A stretch of 64,000 nt of DNA, taken from positions 4,594,001 to 4,658,000 of the forward strand of contig NZ_CP047242.1 in the NCBI RefSeq assembly GCF_009856605.1, in the 5' to 3' direction. The DNA comes from Trichormus variabilis 0441. GTDB lineage: Bacteria; Cyanobacteriota; Cyanobacteriia; Cyanobacteriales; Nostocaceae. The notes beneath the pieces were generated by a model. The model searched no databases. It saw only the letters and a program-made list of their open reading frames with translations, and was not told where the DNA came from. Positions 9,256-18,590 of the stretch are shown piece by piece. Numbering within the stretch: position 1 is the stretch's first letter; every line of letters starts with the position of its first letter. The translations under genes and the position numbers were made by a program.

Positions 9256-11439
9256 TCAACCCTTGTGATAACTACTCATATCATTAGCGATAATGCCAAC
9301 TAAGTTTAAGCTGTTTAATATCTCCACAGCTTGAGTTAGTTCAGTTTGTGTTACCCAACCAATGCGCCCTACCATCATAATTCCATGACAGTAGGAGGCA
9401 ACAATTCTGCCATCGACTGTGCCTAAAATGGGTGGAGCATCTATCAATACTAAGTCGTAAGTTTCCTCAAATAACTCAATTAAATCTTTCAATCGCTGAG
9501 AACTGAGCAATTCTACCGCGTCTTCTGGTGTTGGCCCCGCAGTCAAAATATCAATAGAAGGGTGAATTGGCTGGATATAATCTTGAACTTCAGTGTTTGT
9601 CTCATCGAGGAGTAGTAAAGATAATCCCCAGTCGTTTGATAGTTGGAGAATTTTGTGGAGTTTAGGCGATCGCAAGTTAGCATCAATTAGTAACACTCTT
9701 CTGTGCATATGAGCCGCACTAGCTGCTAACCCCATCGCTAAAGTTGTCCTTCCTTCCCCTGGTAGCGCTGAAGTTACCATCACGGACTTAAAAGGGACAG
9801 GATACTTCAATATTTGAGTGTTTTGGTAGACCATATCCAAGGTTTCGTGGCAAGGTAGCCAAGAATTACCTACTTCCTCAGACTCAGCTACGTTGCGTCC
9901 CCCAAGCCAAGATAAATTGGGAAGGCGTTTTTCCATCGTCCGGGGTGCTAACTTCGGTACTGTTCCCAGTAATCTTAAGTTACTTACCTTCTGCAAATCT
10001 TGTGCAGAATGAATAATCCGATGACGCATTCCCCAAATCAGCGCCAAGACAACACCCAAAATCGGGCCAGTAATCATACCGACAAGTACTAACCAAAACC
10101 TATCATTACCAACATAAGTTCCCAGATTTGGTTCCTCTAATACCAACCAATCAAAACCTCCATGAGCAATTTTCATCCCCATTGATTGTTGTGCTTGCAA
10201 CATTTGCTCAAGTGTTTTGCGTTGCGTTTCTAGTTCTGGTAAAAGACGTTGATATTCTGCTATCAAACTAGGATATTTTCTCAATTCAGAACGGATACGT
10301 TGTTCTGATTCTCTGAGGCTCTTTTCGTTAGCAATTAATCCTAAAGCCGTCGTCTGTACTTGAACAAATTCTTCCACTAAATTTGGATCAACTCCAACCA
10401 GTTGTCCTGGTTCTGGAGTTGTTTCTGTTCTAATTTCCGCAGTTAACCGTTTTAACTCTTGCTGTACTAAAGTTAATTGACTCTGGCGTTGCTGCTTGAG
10501 ACTCTGCACAATAGGGGAGTCATCTGTATAACGTAGCTGCTCTTTGGCCAGAGTTTGTTCAGTCTTTTGTAATTCACTCGTCAGTGTTTTATAACGACTT
10601 GATTGAGCCAAACGCATTGAGATGAGCGCTTTTTGACTAGCCTCTGTGATTCTTTCTTCTAAGTTTTGATAGCGGGAATTAATATCTTGTAATTGGGTAC
10701 GAGTTACTTGTAACTGTTCTTGCGTTTTAGTCAAGGATTTTATTAAAACTTGACTTTGTAATTCTGGATCTAGTAAATTGTGCTTCTTACGAAACTGTTC
10801 TAATTTTCTCTCAGCTTGTCTTACCTGTTGTTTAATTACTGGTAACCGAGCATTAATAAATGCTAATCCTTGATTAAATCGCTCTTGTCTTCGCTCTAGA
10901 TTGTAATCCTGATAGACCTTTTGTAAAGCTAGAAGTACTTTTTTAGTTTTCAATGGGTCGTTATCTTGAAAAGAAATTTCAAATACGGGGCTAAGAACTT
11001 GCTTTGCTCCTTTATTAGTCTCTAGCTGAGTTACTTTTAAGCGAGAATTTTCACTATTCTCTGTTTTCCCTAAAATATGTTCTTTAGTAATATTGGGATA
11101 GTCAAAACTTAGTATGTTTACCACCTTATCTATTAATTTAGAACTCTGCATCAAGTTTTTCTGCACAGAGTATTGCTCAATACTTATGGGAATATCTATA
11201 TTATTATTTGTTGCACCTACCTCTTCAGATACATTAGGGCTGACTAATATTTGTATCTGGCTTTTATAAGTGGGTTTGTTTGTTATGGCTGTAAAGCTAG
11301 TAGCTGACATCACGATACAAGAAACGCCCAACACTATAAAACGTCGTCTTAGAAGAATTTTAGTAAGATGTCTAAACTTCCATTCATTTGACAAAGAATT
11401 GGTAACAAATTGTCCTTGTTTTAAACTGATGTTAGCCAC
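9256..11439 (-). CDS. Wzc-like polysaccharide co-polymerase with BY-kinase-type domain
   Basis: A 727-residue inner-membrane protein of the Wzc/CapAB type that controls exopolysaccharide chain length. It has an N-terminal TM helix (about 31-51), a Wzz domain, a long periplasmic coiled coil (about 190-420), a second TM (about 430-452) and a cytoplasmic CpsD/CapB ATPase domain (about 520-727). Walker A' (VLLIDANLRSP) and Walker B (YDLVLIDAPP) are intact. In Walker A the usual Lys is Arg: PGEGRTTLA, R564. The C-terminus lacks a Tyr-rich cluster. Autokinase activity is therefore doubtful. No other exopolysaccharide genes are adjacent. Confidence 0.88.
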   Translation of the reverse strand: MANISLKQGQFVTNSLSNEWKFRHLTKILLRRRFIVLGVSCIVMSATSFTAITNKPTYKSQIQILVSPNVSEEVGATNNNIDIPISIEQYSVQKNLMQSSKLIDKVVNILSFDYPNITKEHILGKTENSENSRLKVTQLETNKGAKQVLSPVFEISFQDNDPLKTKKVLLALQKVYQDYNLERRQERFNQGLAFINARLPVIKQQVRQAERKLEQFRKKHNLLDPELQSQVLIKSLTKTQEQLQVTRTQLQDINSRYQNLEERITEASQKALISMRLAQSSRYKTLTSELQKTEQTLAKEQLRYTDDSPIVQSLKQQRQSQLTLVQQELKRLTAEIRTETTPEPGQLVGVDPNLVEEFVQVQTTALGLIANEKSLRESEQRIRSELRKYPSLIAEYQRLLPELETQRKTLEQMLQAQQSMGMKIAHGGFDWLVLEEPNLGTYVGNDRFWLVLVGMITGPILGVVLALIWGMRHRIIHSAQDLQKVSNLRLLGTVPKLAPRTMEKRLPNLSWLGGRNVAESEEVGNSWLPCHETLDMVYQNTQILKYPVPFKSVMVTSALPGEGRTTLAMGLAASAAHMHRRVLLIDANLRSPKLHKILQLSNDWGLSLLLLDETNTEVQDYIQPIHPSIDILTAGPTPEDAVELLSSQRLKDLIELFEETYDLVLIDAPPILGTVDGRIVASYCHGIMMVGRIGWVTQTELTQAVEILNSLNLVGIIANDMSSYHKG

Positions 11440-12202
11440 TATATAATCCCTCTAATATCGGTCAGCTTCTAGAAGAAATGAATATTTTTAATTGAATATT
11501 GTCTTAAGCATAATGTTTATATCAAAAGTTATATTACGGACAGATTTATACTTGATTTAAATACAAATATTGCTTGTACAATAACTAAAATTATTGATTG
11601 CATAGTAAATGGGCAACAAGCATATTGAGCTTAAAACAAGAGTATTTGTAGTGTCAACTTCTCTGATATTTTTTCATGATATCCTTATTGATATCCTAGA
11701 AGTAATATTTAGATGATTTTCTAAACTAACAGGTTGTTATAAATAACGCCACTAATTAATCAGTAGTCAGGTAATTTTTTATATGGAAGGATATTTTAAA
11801 TACAAATATATTTAATTCACTTGAATGTAATTAAGTGACTTGTATTACTTATACATATTAGTATCTAAGGCAATATTTCTAATTTTTATAGGGCTTTTAG
11901 GGATAGTGTAGGTGTAGGCGATCGCTAGAATAATTACAACTAAATTTCTTATTCTTTATTTAAAGAAACATCTTCGTCAGTTTGATTTGCTCGAAAACAA
12001 ATATACATCAACAAATAATTAAATTTCTCCCCAGGTATAGGTTAATTCACTACTAACAGTAATTTTTAGGATAAAAATAATGAATATTAACTAATTTCCG
12101 ACTAAATTTTGAATATGAAATTTAAAGATTACTTGAAATTACCTGATTATTTCCTGGTGACAAGAGAACCTGATGGTAGATGAAAAAAATTTATGATTAT
12201 AC
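11440..12202. other. AT-rich gene-free region upstream of the Wzc-like gene
   Basis: About 760 bases with no coding-like frame on either strand. The composition is strongly AT-rich, with scattered short palindromes. It presumably contains the promoter of the Wzc-like gene; no specific element could be assigned. Confidence 0.5.
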
Positions 12203-12227
12203 AAAAAAAGACGCGATTGCTCGCGTC
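12203..12227 (-). terminator. Rho-independent terminator of the DUF427 gene
   Basis: Read on the minus strand, a 7-bp stem GACGCGA / TCGCGTC with a 4-base loop (12210-12227) is followed directly by seven T residues (12203-12209). It lies about 30 bases after the DUF427 stop. Confidence 0.85.
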
Positions 12228-12258
12228 TCCACAAGGTTGATTTTTTGGCTAATTATGC

Positions 12259-12546
12259 CTATTTAGTCTCAACCTTTACACCTTTCCAAAAGGCTACGTA
12301 ACCTTCAATATTCTTTGCTTTTTCTTTAGTGCTGGGATAGTACCAAGCAGCATCTTTGTTAACTTGTCCATCAACTTCGATGCTGTAGTAACTGGCGACA
12401 CCTTTCCACGGACAAGTGGTGTGAGTTTCACTCGCTTGAAAATATTCCTTGTTAATTGCATCAGCCGGAAAATAATGGTTACCTTCCACGACTACAGTGT
12501 TATCGCTCTCGGCTAACACAGCTCCATTCCAGATGGCTCTTGGCAT
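12259..12546 (-). CDS. DUF427 domain protein
   Basis: A 95-residue single-domain DUF427 protein. Typical features are RAIWNGAVLAESD at the start, VVEGNHYFPADAI, the TTCPWKGVASYYSI block and the ending KGVKVE. The family folds as a small beta-rich domain; its function is unknown. It is transcribed alone with a clear terminator downstream. The start ATG coincides with the conserved MPRAIWNG. Confidence 0.9.
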   Translation of the reverse strand: MPRAIWNGAVLAESDNTVVVEGNHYFPADAINKEYFQASETHTTCPWKGVASYYSIEVDGQVNKDAAWYYPSTKEKAKNIEGYVAFWKGVKVETK

Positions 12547-12753
12547 AAGTGTGTTTGTGATGAAAGTTTACATTTAACATTCTGACATTTTATGCTTCCA
12601 GTATTTTGGGAAAAGTATGTGTAAAATTTGAGGAACTTCCTCAATATACTGAGCTTTACACTAGATTTATGGTGACTGTAACACTGGCTAGTGGTCTATC
12701 GCATTAATTATGCAGGAAAAAATTGGGGGATATGATTATCACTAACCACTCAT

Positions 12754-12871
12754 ATAGGAATCCAATTTGATTATTGTTGGCGTAGCCTGCGCTTGCGTAC
12801 AAGAATCTAAGTATCTGTAGGGTGTGGTAATACCCACCGTATCATGGTTTTGCTGGGTATTGCCCACCTAC
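12754..12871 (+). repeat. Hairpin repeat, GGATTCC family, copy A
   Basis: It starts with ATAGGAATCC(A)ATTTGATTATTG-type sequence, runs through ATCTAAGTATCTGTAGGG, and ends in an imperfect inverted repeat (12818-12871). The same modules, including ACCGTATCATGGTT in the loop, occur in opposite order and orientation at 54112-54208. It lies in the 460-base gap between the DUF427 and methylase genes, where no gene is seen. Confidence 0.65.
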
Positions 12872-13005
12872 GTGTGTTTCAAAAATCAAGTATAAATCCT
12901 ACAAGAAATGCTAAAATACTCTGTTAAATTATTTCTTCATTATAGAAAATATCAAATTTTGCCTAGATAAATTAAATTATTAATTCATTCACTAACGCCG
13001 GAATT

Positions 13006-13839
13006 TTAATATGATGTGATGAGTAACTCTTTAACTAAACCTCGTTTTTTTATATTAGAATTAATTGACCTTTTTGCCTCAATAAAATAAATATTAAACC
13101 CTATTTCTTGATATATATTCTTAATAAATTCGGAATCAGAATTGCACACAGCTACTTTAACACCTCGGCTAGCCAGTTCTACACAAGTATTTCTTAAAAT
13201 TAACTGGTCTTTTTCTCCAAAAGAATTTTTACTATAACCTGTAAAGTAGCTAGTACTACTAATAGGATAATATGGCGGGTCAAAAAAAACGAAATCCTCA
13301 CTACCAGTAGCATAATTCAGCACCTCTGTAAAATCGGCTTGTTTGATTTCTGAGGTAGCAAGCACATTGGAAGCGGCTCTGAGTAAATCTTCTTGACAGA
13401 TATTAGGATTATTATATTTACCGAAAGGAACGTTAAATTGACCTTGAGAATTTACCCGATAAAGACCATTGTAACAAGTTTTATTGAGATAAATAAATCG
13501 TGCGGCTTGTTCTAACTCATTATCAACAGTTTTTCCTCGGACACTATAATAATAATCTCTATTATGTTGACCTTTATGCTCTTTTAAAAGGCTAATTAAT
13601 TCCTCGATGCGATCGCGGACACAGCGATAAGTAGTAATTAGCTCAGAATTAATATCAGTTAAAATAGATTTGCTCGGTTGGAGATAGAAAAATAAAGCAC
13701 CACCTCCCAAAAATGGCTCATGGTAAGTCCGATAATTCTTGGGTAAATGTGACAGATATTGCGGAATTAACCTACTTTTACCCCCAGCCCACTTTAAAAA
13801 TGGACGTGGGCAGGTTTCTTTAGGGATTTGGCTTACCAT
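13006..13839 (-). CDS. dam: Dam-type (D12 class) DNA adenine N6-methyltransferase, orphan
   Basis: A 277-residue alpha-class amino-methyltransferase. The SAM-binding motif FLKWAGGKSRL is at 14-24, EPFLGGGALFF at 41-51 and the catalytic motif DPPY at 187-190. Sequence type and length match Dam-like GATC methylases; PCC 7120 is known to have such an enzyme (DmtA), and this may be its counterpart. No restriction endonuclease is adjacent, so it is a solitary methylase. The abundant HIP1 octamer GCGATCGC contains GATC, so it would be methylated widely if specificity is GATC. Specificity is inferred. Confidence 0.85.
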   Translation of the reverse strand: MVSQIPKETCPRPFLKWAGGKSRLIPQYLSHLPKNYRTYHEPFLGGGALFFYLQPSKSILTDINSELITTYRCVRDRIEELISLLKEHKGQHNRDYYYSVRGKTVDNELEQAARFIYLNKTCYNGLYRVNSQGQFNVPFGKYNNPNICQEDLLRAASNVLATSEIKQADFTEVLNYATGSEDFVFFDPPYYPISSTSYFTGYSKNSFGEKDQLILRNTCVELASRGVKVAVCNSDSEFIKNIYQEIGFNIYFIEAKRSINSNIKKRGLVKELLITSY

Positions 13840-13999
13840 AAGGCTGGAACTACGCTATAGGCTATTAAATATAGCAAATATAACCAACGAACCATATTTT
13901 ATATTGAGCGAGTATTTTTCTAGCGTCATATATTACAATTATGTTGATAAAGTAAATCAAAATGAACGTTAAGTATATAAGAAGGCAGTTTCAATTAAA

Positions 14000-14206
14000 A
14001 TGTTTGATGGATTTTGGGATAACGTTTTTCGCTACCCCCGTTATTTGATCACTATTGTATTAGGTATTTTCCTAAACACTTTTGAGCCACTATTCCCTCT
14101 GTTAAAACGCCCCGTTACTTTAATCGCCATTGTGGGTTTGTTGGTAGGCGGGCTAGCGTTCATCACTTTTACATTAAGAGCCATGCTTGGCTTCGGTACA
14201 ATCTAG
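14000..14206 (+). CDS. DUF751 family small membrane protein (Ycf33-like)
   Basis: A 68-residue protein with two hydrophobic segments (about 14-33 and 42-62) and the conserved start MFDGFWDNVFRYPRYLI. It belongs to DUF751, found in cyanobacteria and plastids (Ycf33). The function is not established; it has been suggested to act around photosystem I electron flow. It precedes rbfA by 180 bases on the same strand. Confidence 0.85.
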   Translation: MFDGFWDNVFRYPRYLITIVLGIFLNTFEPLFPLLKRPVTLIAIVGLLVGGLAFITFTLRAMLGFGTI

Positions 14207-14385
14207 ATTAGGACATACCAAAGCGAAGAAAGAGATTCAGACCACGAAATCAAGGAAATGCTTAATAAATAAGGTTTGTAGATTTTGTCGGCAGGTTTTT
14301 CTAGAGGGTATTCCCCATAGTTTTGCTGTCCTATCTAACTAAAATTTATGTTGTTGTCCAACCTCTGTGAGGAGGGAATGTTTTT

Positions 14386-14787
14386 ATGGCTACAAATCGC
14401 CGCGTCTCCCGTGTTGCTGAATTGATCAAACGGGAAGTTAGCCAAATGCTAATTAACGGTATTAAAGATGATCGTGTGGGTACAGGCATGGTCAGTGTCA
14501 CAGACGTAGATGTTTCTGGGGATCTGCAACACGCCAAAATCTATGTCAGTATATATGGTACAGAAGAAGCTAAGGCAGAAACAATGGCGGGGTTGAAATC
14601 AGCCACAGGTTTTGTCCGTAGTGAATTAGGGGCAAGGGTAAGGTTACGTCGCACTCCCGAAGTGACTTTCATCGAAGATCGTTCAATAGAACGAGGAACA
14701 AAAGTGCTAACTTTGCTGAATAAACTGGAGAATGCGCGATCGCTTGATGATATACCTTCAGCAGATGACTCTTTAGACGAAGATTAG
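14386..14787 (+). CDS. rbfA: Ribosome-binding factor A
   Basis: A 133-residue RbfA, a KH-like protein that binds the 30S subunit and helps 16S rRNA 5'-end maturation and cold adaptation. Family marks are [18 protein letters not shown] at the N-terminus, [24 protein letters not shown] core ([19 protein letters not shown] here) and the [18 protein letters not shown] block. The acidic C-terminal tail is common in cyanobacteria. GAGGAGGG about 10 bases upstream supports the start. Confidence 0.95.
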   Translation: MATNRRVSRVAELIKREVSQMLINGIKDDRVGTGMVSVTDVDVSGDLQHAKIYVSIYGTEEAKAETMAGLKSATGFVRSELGARVRLRRTPEVTFIEDRSIERGTKVLTLLNKLENARSLDDIPSADDSLDED

Positions 14788-14945
14788 GCATAGATTAGGC
14801 ATAATTTTTTGTGAGACTAGGGATTGAGAGGAACCAGGAGATATGAAGCCATCAGCAATCACTCTCAGCGTTCATAACTTCCCTGTAGCCTCAATCATAA
14901 TGTGACTAGAGAACAATTAATCCCCGCAGAACTCACCAACAGTTG

Positions 14946-14978
14946 ACAGACGTGACTCAATCGCGTCTGTTTAAATTT
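14946..14978 (+). terminator. Possible rbfA terminator
   Basis: ACAGACG (14946-14952) pairs with CGTCTGT (14964-14970), followed by TTAAATTT. It lies 160 bases after the rbfA stop. Confidence 0.5.
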
Positions 14979-15972
14979 ATTAGTATCTAATTCCTTAGAG
15001 GATACCAGAAAATAAATTATTGGAAATAGATGGTTCGGTAGGGTGGGTCAGAATGAATAATTTCTGACTAGATTTAGGTTCCATCCCACTGACGCATCCT
15101 ACATTTTGGATATTTTTTTAGTTGGACTTCCATTATCAGGGGTGAGAACCCCTAAGACTTTACTGGTCGGCAATGTTAGGATTTGAACGCCAAACTTATC
15201 GTTTCCGGTCTTGATAAGTTCACTGACAGGGAAATCCTTATCTTTAACAAAAATTCATATTCTTCATAAAATTTACTTACGTAAATATATGTCATGAAAT
15301 TATGACTCAGGTAATAGTTGTAACAATCAATCCTTTCTAGCTACATCTCAAGCAGGATATACCTTTATATAAACACTGCTACTCTAGAGGGATGTCATCT
15401 CAAGGGACGACAGATGTTGATTTCAAGGGATCATTTCATTCAAATGAAATTCATCAACCTCATACCTTATGAGTTGCTTTAAGAAATTATTAACTTATAG
15501 CACTTTGCAAGTCTTCCTAGTGTAGGGTAACCTTGGCTCCGCAACAGTTTATACCTTTATTCTCCCTTAACTGTTGAGTTTGCTGATCTTTGGGTGGTAA
15601 TAAATGCTCCCACTTCGATGATTTTTGACCTCAGCCATCTGTCTTTATGAAGAATTGTCATCTACCCATTAATACCTCAAGCCGGAAACAGCAAGAGTTT
15701 CACACCTTATTGATTCACATTAACTATGAATTCTTTCACGAATTAAGTTAGCAGACTAAATATCTGATTGTGTGATGCTTATGTCACTAATGTCAGGAAA
15801 TTTTGACAAACTTAACATTTCTTTAAATTATTTGAGGGTGTCTAGCGTCAAAATGAAATTAGTTCCGTATAGCAAAATACAAAACCCTAAGCGCAAGTCC
15901 AATTCCTGTCATGTTTGTTCCCTTTGATTTGGTGGGAACACTATCTTAAGTGTAAATTTGTGAGTAAAAACC
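14979..15972. other. Gene-free region with several inverted repeats
   Basis: About 1 kb without a convincing gene. It contains an imperfect inverted repeat with arms GTAGGGTGGGTCAG and CTGACGCATCCTAC (15038-15102), a second with AACTTATC / GATAAGTT (15193-15220), and a near-perfect palindrome ATTTCATT-CA-AATGAAAT (15433-15450). One or more could belong to untranslated RNA or to the long leader of the DUF4327 gene. Confidence 0.45.
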
Positions 15973-16209
15973 ATGAGTGTGAATACGGTGCCCTCTATCA
16001 ATTACTACTCCCTAGATGTAATTCAGGACGAAGCACGCCGACTAGTAGAAAAAGGAATGGTCAGCAGACAACAGCCTATCTATACTCTGTGCCAATATAT
16101 TCCTGCTAGAGAGTGGGTTTGTGTAGAGTGTGAGTTAGAGAAATGTGACTTTCTATTACGCGATCGCATTGGCGACCTCATTGGTCGTGAACAATGGGAC
16201 AACGACTAA
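15973..16209 (+). CDS. DUF4327 family protein
   Basis: A 78-residue protein whose whole sequence matches the cyanobacteria-specific DUF4327 pattern: YYSLDVIQDEARRLVEKG, QPIYTLCQYIPAREWVC and LRDRIGDLIGREQWDND. It has three Cys residues (C39, C50, C53 approximately) but no known cofactor. Function is unknown. It is a single gene behind a long leader region. Confidence 0.88.
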   Translation: MSVNTVPSINYYSLDVIQDEARRLVEKGMVSRQQPIYTLCQYIPAREWVCVECELEKCDFLLRDRIGDLIGREQWDND

Positions 16210-16448
16210 TCCAAGATCCATAAATACTGGTGATTTTGGATTGGGAGTTTATTTTTGGATGACTGGATTTGACAACAAAGGATTCACTTCCCAAGCTGAG
16301 GGATAATCTCTGGTTTTAATAACTCCGTCCCGATCCAGAATCCTCTATTTTTTGTTTTTACAACTTTTCCCGTTAATGAACGTCTAAAAAACAAGCTTTT
16401 GTGTAGATCCTGTGTAATAACTTGATTAACTTATGTAAAATCTCTGTT

Positions 16449-16478
16449 CGGGGTAGTTTACCGTGTTAAACTACCCCG
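16449..16478. terminator. Strong 12-bp hairpin between convergent genes
   Basis: CGGGGTAGTTTA (16449-16460) and TAAACTACCCCG (16467-16478) are perfectly complementary with a 6-base loop, followed by TTAATTTCTC. It lies in the 377-base gap between the DUF4327 gene and the convergent gene at 16587, where nothing else is seen. It could end transcription from either side. Confidence 0.65.
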
Positions 16479-16586
16479 TTAATTTCTCAGGGAATATTTC
16501 CATAAGAAAGACTCATAAGTTAGGTACTACTGACTCACAATATCAAACTTGTTGATAAAAACTTCATGATTTCCCATCGAGAAAGC

Positions 16587-16937
16587 CTAACCCACTTGCT
16601 CTAAATACTGATTAATATCTTCAATTACTCGTGTGAGTTCAGCTTCTGTAGTCAAACGAATGCTGACATCACGAATTGTCAGTAGTACTTTTGCTGCAAA
16701 GGGAGTAGGCCAGATATTGGGATTACAGAAAATTTCTAAAAAGACATCGCCAGTATAACGATATTCTAATGGTGGCTGGGGATTGACCTTACCACCTGAA
16801 GCTGGTTTGCTGCTAACAGCCTTGAGACTCTCCATTAATTGATTAATGGCTGCTTTTAATTCCCGCGCCGCCTGGGGGGAAAAACTGAAAGACACTGAAC
16901 CTTCAACTAGGTTCAGCACAAGAGGAGTAGAAGACAT
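16587..16937 (-). CDS. Conserved cyanobacterial protein of unknown function
   Basis: A 116-residue soluble protein with no membrane segment or recognised motif. The predicted pattern is a beta hairpin at the start (LVLNLVEGSVSFSFSP), a helix (QAARELKAAINQLMESL), a Gly/Pro-rich linker, then a beta region and a C-terminal helix (TRVIEDINQYLEQV). Codon use and HIP1 content match the neighbours. I do not recognise a family. Confidence 0.65.
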   Translation of the reverse strand: MSSTPLVLNLVEGSVSFSFSPQAARELKAAINQLMESLKAVSSKPASGGKVNPQPPLEYRYTGDVFLEIFCNPNIWPTPFAAKVLLTIRDVSIRLTTEAELTRVIEDINQYLEQVG

Positions 16938-17097
16938 AAGCTTTTAATAAAAACTGATTAATTATTGTTCTATCTATATTACTGGAATCCCACTTGATTC
17001 ACTCAGCATGAACCATCAGAGGCGATCGCCCTATCATCTCTATAATATTGGGATGGGATAAAGAGCGATCGCCAAAGAATATTCCCAGAATCAAAAA

Positions 17098-17697
17098 CTA
17101 AACTTTAGCCAGAGTCACCTTCTCCAACTGATCCTGATATTTACCCTGACGTGTTTCGTAACTTATAGCACAAGGTTCACCCTCCAAGAAGAGTAATTGT
17201 ACAACGCCTTCATCAGCGTAGATACGACAGTCAGCACTAGAAGAATTAGAAAACTCTAGAGTTAAATGACCCCGCCAAGCCGCTTCCGCAGGTGTTAAGT
17301 TAGCTATAATACCACAGCGAGCATACGTGCTTTTACCTATGCAAATGACTGTAATATTATTTGGCACCTCTAGTTTTTCCAGGGCAACCCCCAAACCATA
17401 ACTATGCGCTGGCAAGATAAAGTAACTGCCATCTTTATCTGTATGTAGCGGTGTTGGTTCCAAATTTTGGGGATTAAAGTTTTTGGGATCAACTACAGTT
17501 CCAGGGATGTGGCGAAAAATGCGGAACTCAGCTGATGAGAGGCGAATATCGTAGCCGTAAGAAGACAAGCCGTAGCTGATGACGGGTTGAGCGGCTACAA
17601 GGTTATCTTTGGGAATTTTTCGGATTAAACTAGACTCAAAAGGAGCAATCATCCCTTTTTGAGCCATTTCAGTAATCCAGATGTCGTTCTTAATCAC
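17098..17697 (-). CDS. dcd: dCTP deaminase
   Basis: A 199-residue trimeric dUTPase-fold enzyme that deaminates dCTP to dUTP for dTMP synthesis. Visible motifs are SYGLSSYGYDIRLS, the nucleotide-binding GKSTYARCGI (121-130) and the catalytic Glu148 in WRGHLTLEFSN. The C-terminal QGKYQ motif closes over the nucleotide. Length is slightly above the usual ~190. It lies 42 bases downstream of the CobO-like gene on the same strand, so the two are probably cotranscribed. Confidence 0.92.
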   Translation of the reverse strand: MIKNDIWITEMAQKGMIAPFESSLIRKIPKDNLVAAQPVISYGLSSYGYDIRLSSAEFRIFRHIPGTVVDPKNFNPQNLEPTPLHTDKDGSYFILPAHSYGLGVALEKLEVPNNITVICIGKSTYARCGIIANLTPAEAAWRGHLTLEFSNSSSADCRIYADEGVVQLLFLEGEPCAISYETRQGKYQDQLEKVTLAKV

Positions 17698-17739
17698 AAG
17701 TTCACAGGTAATTGCAACCGAATTACTAGGATATCTTGT

Positions 17740-18276
17740 TTAGGGGCAATGACTACGCCTAATCTCTGTAATTTGATCTGCCACATCTAAAATAGACTGG
17801 GGCATTTCTGTTCCAGTAAAAATAATATCGACATGGGGAGAGCGTTTGGCTAAAAAGGCTAGAACATCGCTTTCAGGAATTAGCCCAAAGTGAATCGCCA
17901 AACTTAACTCATCTAGAACAACAAGAGAATACTTGTCTTCATCGACGACCTGCTGTGTGTGTAACCACAACTTTTGTAAAGCCTGATTCTCTGATTCATC
18001 TAAATGTGGGGTGTCGATGCAGCGTGGTAAATCACACCGAATCCAATCTAAATTTTGACCCAATTGAATTGGTCGGTCTTGTCCTTGCTTGATCCCACCT
18101 TTGAGAAACTGCACAATTAACACTGGTGTACCTTGCCCAGCAATTCTCAGGGCTTGTCCCATGACACTGGTAAAAAAGTTACGGTGTGAGCTAGTGAAAA
18201 CTTGTACTAGCCCTTCAATTGGGTAAGGTAAACTGAGGGACGAATTTGCACTGGGCGTTTCTAACTGGGCAACCAT
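17740..18276 (-). CDS. CobO/BtuR-like protein with lost P-loop
   Basis: A 178-residue protein resembling ATP:cob(I)alamin adenosyltransferase of the CobO/CobA (BtuR) family. The core PVLIVQFLKGG, the LDWIRCD strand, the Walker-B-like YSLVVLDELSLAIHFGLI (D122, E123) and RSPHVDIIFTGTEMPQSILDVADQITEIR are all family-like. At the position of the family's GNGKGKTT loop the sequence is VFTSSHRNFFTSV (26-38), with no Gly or Lys. ATP binding by the usual mode is unlikely, so it is probably a paralogue with another role. It precedes dcd. Confidence 0.75.
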   Translation of the reverse strand: MVAQLETPSANSSLSLPYPIEGLVQVFTSSHRNFFTSVMGQALRIAGQGTPVLIVQFLKGGIKQGQDRPIQLGQNLDWIRCDLPRCIDTPHLDESENQALQKLWLHTQQVVDEDKYSLVVLDELSLAIHFGLIPESDVLAFLAKRSPHVDIIFTGTEMPQSILDVADQITEIRRSHCP

Positions 18277-18590
18277 AGGGTAAATTTCAAAAAATTACAA
18301 TAGATAAAATAGGTTGTGCAGGCATTCTTGGAGAAAATCTACCTGTATAATCAATCTGATTTTGATTGAGCGTTATGTGTCTGGCAATCTGCTTTATAAG
18401 TCAAACACTAGGTTTGTCTGAAGTCAAGAGTTAGTTGAGTATAGAAGAGCGGAGATTGATAGACGAATAATTATGTATTTTCCTCATCTTCCCTGACTCA
18501 TACTCTTTGGCTAAATGTTAGATTTCTGACGGGGTTGGGCAAAACAAATTTATTATGTTTTAAATATTACTGGTTGAGGAGTGAATTGTT
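18277..18590. other. Divergent intergenic region, no gene seen
   Basis: 314 bases between the divergent CobO-like and adenylate kinase genes. No coding-like frame or strong hairpin is seen; promoters for both genes should lie here. Confidence 0.4.

Noticed and set aside
13739..13972. 77-codon plus-strand frame across the methylase start
   Set aside because: It is antisense to the conserved N-terminus of the methylase.
14386..14787. rbfA as part of a nusA-infB operon
   Set aside because: Neither gene is adjacent in the window; rbfA stands alone here.
15143..15200. tRNA-like stretch (contains GGATTTGAACGCC)
   Set aside because: Only a fragment resembling the T-arm of an antisense tRNA is seen; no acceptor stem or anticodon arm could be folded.
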